DNA of 64,000 bases, from contig NW_026529296.1 in NCBI RefSeq assembly GCF_026262505.1, positions 1 through 64,000 on the forward strand. Direction: 5' to 3'. Position 1 is the stretch's first letter; every line of letters starts with the position of its first letter. The stretch comes from Trichomonas vaginalis G3. Taxonomy: Eukaryota > Parabasalia > Trichomonadida > Trichomonadidae. This document shows, piece by piece, positions 61,297-64,000 of the stretch. The position numbers and the translations under genes were made by a program. Under the pieces are notes generated by a model. The model saw only the letters and a program-made list of their open reading frames with translations, was not told the origin of the DNA and searched no databases.

Positions 61297-61908
61297 ATGA
61301 CAAACATTGAGTTTGAAACAGTTAGAAAGATAGACAATGACACCAAAGTGGTTAGAATAGGTGATTTAAACGTAAGATACTCAAAGAAATACAACAAATA
61401 TTCTTTGTCAGACATTATATCTCCATCTGAAAAGAAAACAAACCATTGGGTTAGAAATGCTTCAACTCAGAAAATTTTGACAAGAAATCCTGAGCTTATG
61501 ATATCAGTAAGATTCTATGGAACTACAGCATATCTCATTGACAAAAGTCTTATACCAATAGTTTTGTTATGGATTGACCCAGTTGTTGGATATAACTTCA
61601 TAACATATGGTTCATTCGATACGGAACGTTGCAGTGAAGGCTTACTTTACATCGTTCAGAAACCGAAGGACTTCAATACAAAGAGATATAAGATAGGAAG
61701 AACATATAATATAACTCAAAGATATGACAGTACAGTCAATAGAGTCAAGGTTGTGTTCGTTAATGATATGAGAGCTGTAGAAACAGAACTACTTGAAAAG
61801 TTTGAGAAAATGTATGGTGCTCCCATGAAAGGTAAAGAAACGTTTGAAGTAGATGAGATAGATAAAGCTATAAAATTATTTGACGAAGTTGCTGAAAAAT
61901 ACATGTAA
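61297..61908 (+). CDS. KilA-N / T5orf172 (GIY-YIG) protein, third copy
   Basis: 203 residues from ATG 61297. Differs from the others mainly in the KilA-N part (SEKKTNHWVRNASTQ; RFYGTTAYLIDKS), while the GIY-YIG-type part is unchanged. The variation lies in the part expected to read DNA sequence. Confidence 0.8.
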   Translation: MTNIEFETVRKIDNDTKVVRIGDLNVRYSKKYNKYSLSDIISPSEKKTNHWVRNASTQKILTRNPELMISVRFYGTTAYLIDKSLIPIVLLWIDPVVGYNFITYGSFDTERCSEGLLYIVQKPKDFNTKRYKIGRTYNITQRYDSTVNRVKVVFVNDMRAVETELLEKFEKMYGAPMKGKETFEVDEIDKAIKLFDEVAEKYM

Positions 61909-61996
61909 AGCGTTTATTTTTGGTCTTTTGTGAAAGTCAGAAAATAAAGTTAGTTTTATTTTTATTTATTTTTTTATTTTGTATGTAAAGACAGTA

Positions 61997-62824
61997 ATGT
62001 CAACATTAGAGAACACAACAACTGCTATCGTTCATGAAGCTATAAATGAAGAATACGAATACATACAATATAACAAACAACTTCGCCTCATTCGTTCGGT
62101 CAAAGATGACATGTACCAAATGCAAAGTATAATGAACGCTCTTCGTTCTACAAAGCAAGCATATCATTGGTTTGAAAACCAACAGACAAAAGAACTTTTA
62201 GAAGAATTTCCTCATATGATTGCTTCCCTCGGAAAACCGAGAGAAGAGATTCCATTCGAAAATCGCAAGAATTTGGCACCTGGTTTGAAAGGTTATTATG
62301 TTCATAGACTTTTAGTAAATGCTGTAGCAATGTGGGCTTCACCTCGTTATGCTTGTTATATTTTCATGATGTTAGATGAACTATATAAAGCAGAACGTGG
62401 AGAGATGGAAAAGAAACTTCAAGCAAAAGATGAAGTCATTGAATCCAAAGACAAAAGCATACAGAAAAGAATACCACGTTCAGTACCAAAAGGAAAGGAA
62501 AAGAGTTATAAGTATATGATATATACTGAAGAGTTGGAGAAAGAAGAAGATAAAGATATGGTTATGTTGCATTTAGTCAGAAGAAACAACAAGAGCTTTT
62601 ATGACCTCGCTAAAATATATAAATCTGACAGAAACTGGTTCTATCGTGAAAACTTACCGATTTCAATGACACCGAATGAGCAAATAAAGGAAATTGTCAA
62701 AAGTACTCTTCCTCAAACACACTATGACATCAAAGGTTGCACAATACTTACATTCAAAGAAGACTTACCATTACTGAAGGAAAAAATAACAGAATATTTC
62801 GACAACTTCAAAGAGGAAGAATGA
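61997..62824 (+). CDS. KilA-N domain protein, open copy
   Basis: 275 residues from ATG 61997 (MSTLENTTTAIVHEAINEEY), after the leader TTTTGTATGTAAAGACAG. KilA-N core about 100-130 (GYYVHRLLVNAVAMWASPRY), coiled coil, then the DUF3627-like end. The segment before KilA-N (SLGKPREEIPFENRKN) differs from 14190-15014. Confidence 0.8.
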   Translation: MSTLENTTTAIVHEAINEEYEYIQYNKQLRLIRSVKDDMYQMQSIMNALRSTKQAYHWFENQQTKELLEEFPHMIASLGKPREEIPFENRKNLAPGLKGYYVHRLLVNAVAMWASPRYACYIFMMLDELYKAERGEMEKKLQAKDEVIESKDKSIQKRIPRSVPKGKEKSYKYMIYTEELEKEEDKDMVMLHLVRRNNKSFYDLAKIYKSDRNWFYRENLPISMTPNEQIKEIVKSTLPQTHYDIKGCTILTFKEDLPLLKEKITEYFDNFKEEE

Positions 62825-62843
62825 AAAAAAAATATATTTTTGC

Positions 62844-63316
62844 TTAAATGACGTCAGGGTCAATTTCTTCAACCATTTCACTTTCTTCGTCAATGTCAAT
62901 AGAAGCTTCTTCAACCTTTGTAAGAATTTCTGTATAACATCTTTGTTCGTTATTGTCTTCAGAGATGAAGGATAATATTTCACATTTGTTTCACCCTTCT
63001 TATATTCTTTCTGTTCGGAAAGATTCATAGCAATACTGAAGAAGTCAATGTTAGAGTTCTTTATAACAGTATAATGAGTATCTTTGACATTCACGAAGAA
63101 ACCCTTTTGTTTCAAAACTACTGCTAACTCTTGTGAAGTATAACGTTTGCGGTCAATGACAATAGCTAATGGTCTGACATACTGACCAAACTTAGATTCT
63201 TTCACAAACTTCTTGTTAAAGATAACATTAACGTTTGAAGCACCATTGAACTCATTCTTGATGGCAGTAGCGAGAGCATTGTATGAAAAGAACTTGCAAT
63301 CTTGCATGTGTTTCAT
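62844..63316 (-). pseudogene. Maverick protein of unknown family, broken
   Basis: MKHMQDCKFFSYNALATAIK start, a basic middle (VRPLAIVIDRKRYTSQELAV) and an acidic end. Convergent with the KilA-N gene. Broken at about one place. Confidence 0.55.
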
Positions 63317-63410
63317 TAAAATAAAAATATTAAATTATTTTGAAAAAATAATTTAAAAAAAAATCTAATCTAATTTTTTCAAAAAAATATTTTTTTATTT
63401 CCTACTAAAG
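63317..63410. promoter_or_regulatory. A/T-only divergent spacer
   Basis: 94 bp, almost all A and T (AATTATTTTGAAAAAATAAT), between starts at 63316 (minus) and 63411 (plus). Probably holds both promoters. Confidence 0.4.
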
Positions 63411-63617
63411 ATGTATCGGAAGTTGTCTAAGTTAGAACACTCGGAAATAAAACAACTTCTTACAGAAGCTAACATAGATGTTGCAAAGCATTACGCGACA
63501 AACAAAAAATCACTCGCCGACTTCATTAAAGACTACAATGGTGAAATAACTTATGATAGAATTCATGAGTTCATAAAGCCGCAACGCGGCGAGGACGAAG
63601 TCCATGCGAGTATATAA
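63411..63617 (+). CDS. 68-residue Maverick protein
   Basis: MYRKLSKLEHSEIKQLLTEA to DEVHASI, open. Helical, resembles a small DNA-binding or regulatory protein. Its last codons come from two mini-hairpins (63578-63590, 63593-63603), so the native end may have been altered by hairpin insertion. Confidence 0.55.
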   Translation: MYRKLSKLEHSEIKQLLTEANIDVAKHYATNKKSLADFIKDYNGEITYDRIHEFIKPQRGEDEVHASI

Positions 63618-63626
63618 GAATTTCCG

Positions 63627-63685
63627 AAAAAGTGACAGCCAAAAAGCGACACTTTCAATAGGGAGTAACACTTAAAAAGTGACAA
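63627..63685. repeat. AAAAGTGACA repeats
   Basis: AAAAAGTGACA at 63627, AAAAAGCGACA at 63640 and AAAAAGTGACA at 63674. Same word as at 12.2, 28.7 and 30.4 kb; may mark the right sub-terminal region of the element. Confidence 0.6.
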
Positions 63686-63720
63686 TTTAAAATTCACAAT
63701 AAATAAAAATAATAAATTTT

Positions 63721-64000
63721 TTAGTCTATTAAATTATTCTTTTCTTTGAAATCCTCCAAAAATTCTTCGAAATGTTCTAAAATATAATCTGGAGAATTAT
63801 AACAAAATTCATTAATTTCTAACATATACGTATCTAACAATTCATTTGGAATTTCAAACGATCTTAAATATGTAATTGAATTTTGTATCTTCTCATTTAT
63901 TTGAGAAAGTTTTTCTTCAGCATTTTCCAATAAAAATCTTAATGGATTCAAATTGGCTTCTTGATTCTGAACAAAATTTAATACTTGGTATAAACGTGAT
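63721..64000 (-). CDS. Partial gene running off the window
   Basis: Open from the window edge to TAA at 63721; no ATG inside, so the start lies beyond 64000. Reads VLNFVQNQEANLNPLRFLLE and on to an acidic end. Helical; family not recognised. More AT-rich than the Maverick genes to its left, like block 4. Confidence 0.5.
   Translation of the reverse strand, partial: SRLYQVLNFVQNQEANLNPLRFLLENAEEKLSQINEKIQNSITYLRSFEIPNELLDTYMLEINEFCYNSPDYILEHFEEFLEDFKEKNNLID

Larger units (their letters stand above)
58712..64000. mobile_element. Maverick/Polinton block 5, left-incomplete, runs off the window
   Basis: Begins inside the fibre gene, without a terminal repeat, and continues with integrase, the 313-residue protein, KilA-N/T5orf172, KilA-N and smaller genes. 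Nearly identical to 36.17-38.1 kb at first, then closer to block 2. About three breaks. Young by its identity. Confidence 0.85.

Noticed and set aside
1-64000. tRNA or rRNA genes
   Set aside because: No conserved tRNA arm pattern or rRNA core sequence was recognised by eye on either strand.

Overview
The window looks like nuclear DNA of the parabasalid Trichomonas vaginalis or a close relative. The DNA is AT-rich and no intron is needed to read any gene. Host genes carry the short TCAYW initiator known from this parasite just upstream of the ATG. About 80% of the window is Maverick/Polinton DNA, the element family that makes up a large part of that genome. The species call is inference from these traits.

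Layout. (1) 1-9478: a badly broken Maverick block, mostly an inverted, indel-riddled relative of 17.7-26 kb. (2) 9479-28740: a Maverick block with a tail-fibre-like protein, integrase, B-family polymerase, D12-class adenine methyltransferase, packaging-ATPase part, KilA-N and KilA-N/T5orf172 proteins and small amphipathic proteins. A foldback DNA transposon sits inside it at 12287-13747, and 9.5-12.2 kb is a near-identical duplicate of 26.0-28.7 kb. (3) 28741-30400: a gene-poor spacer with AAAAGTGACA repeats and a remarkable 1-kb array of about 15 long hairpins. (4) 30405-39728: a second Maverick type with an open packaging ATPase, a 1006-residue collagen- and phage-fibre-like protein, integrase and KilA-type genes. 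(5) About 39775-50110: a third, more AT-rich type with a double-jelly-roll-like capsid region, packaging ATPase, fibre, several structural candidates and the tail of an SF3 primase-helicase, again carrying a foldback insertion (48332-49474). (6) 50340-58711: host DNA with a BTB-like/double ubiquitin-like protein, ubiquitin-activating enzyme E1, a MITE, an ankyrin pseudogene and a gamma-tubulin gene cut short. (7) 58712-64000: a left-incomplete Maverick almost identical at its start to 36.2-38.1 kb, running off the window.

The Maverick genes form a virus-like set: replication (protein-primed-type PolB, or SF3 helicase in block 5), integration (RVE integrase), packaging (A32/FtsK-like ATPase), capsid and minor virion proteins, a host-recognition fibre that looks borrowed from tailed phages, and DNA-binding or modifying accessories (KilA-N, GIY-YIG, adenine methylase). 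They are packed tightly: divergent pairs are 16-19 bp apart around a shared A/T motif, and convergent pairs overlap at their stop codons. The two complete host genes (E1 and the ubiquitin-like protein) belong to the ubiquitin pathway and lie side by side.

The strongest candidate for something undescribed is the hairpin array at 29161-30145: a 250-bp unit of four hairpins repeated three to four times, whose stems change sequence in a compensatory way while staying paired.
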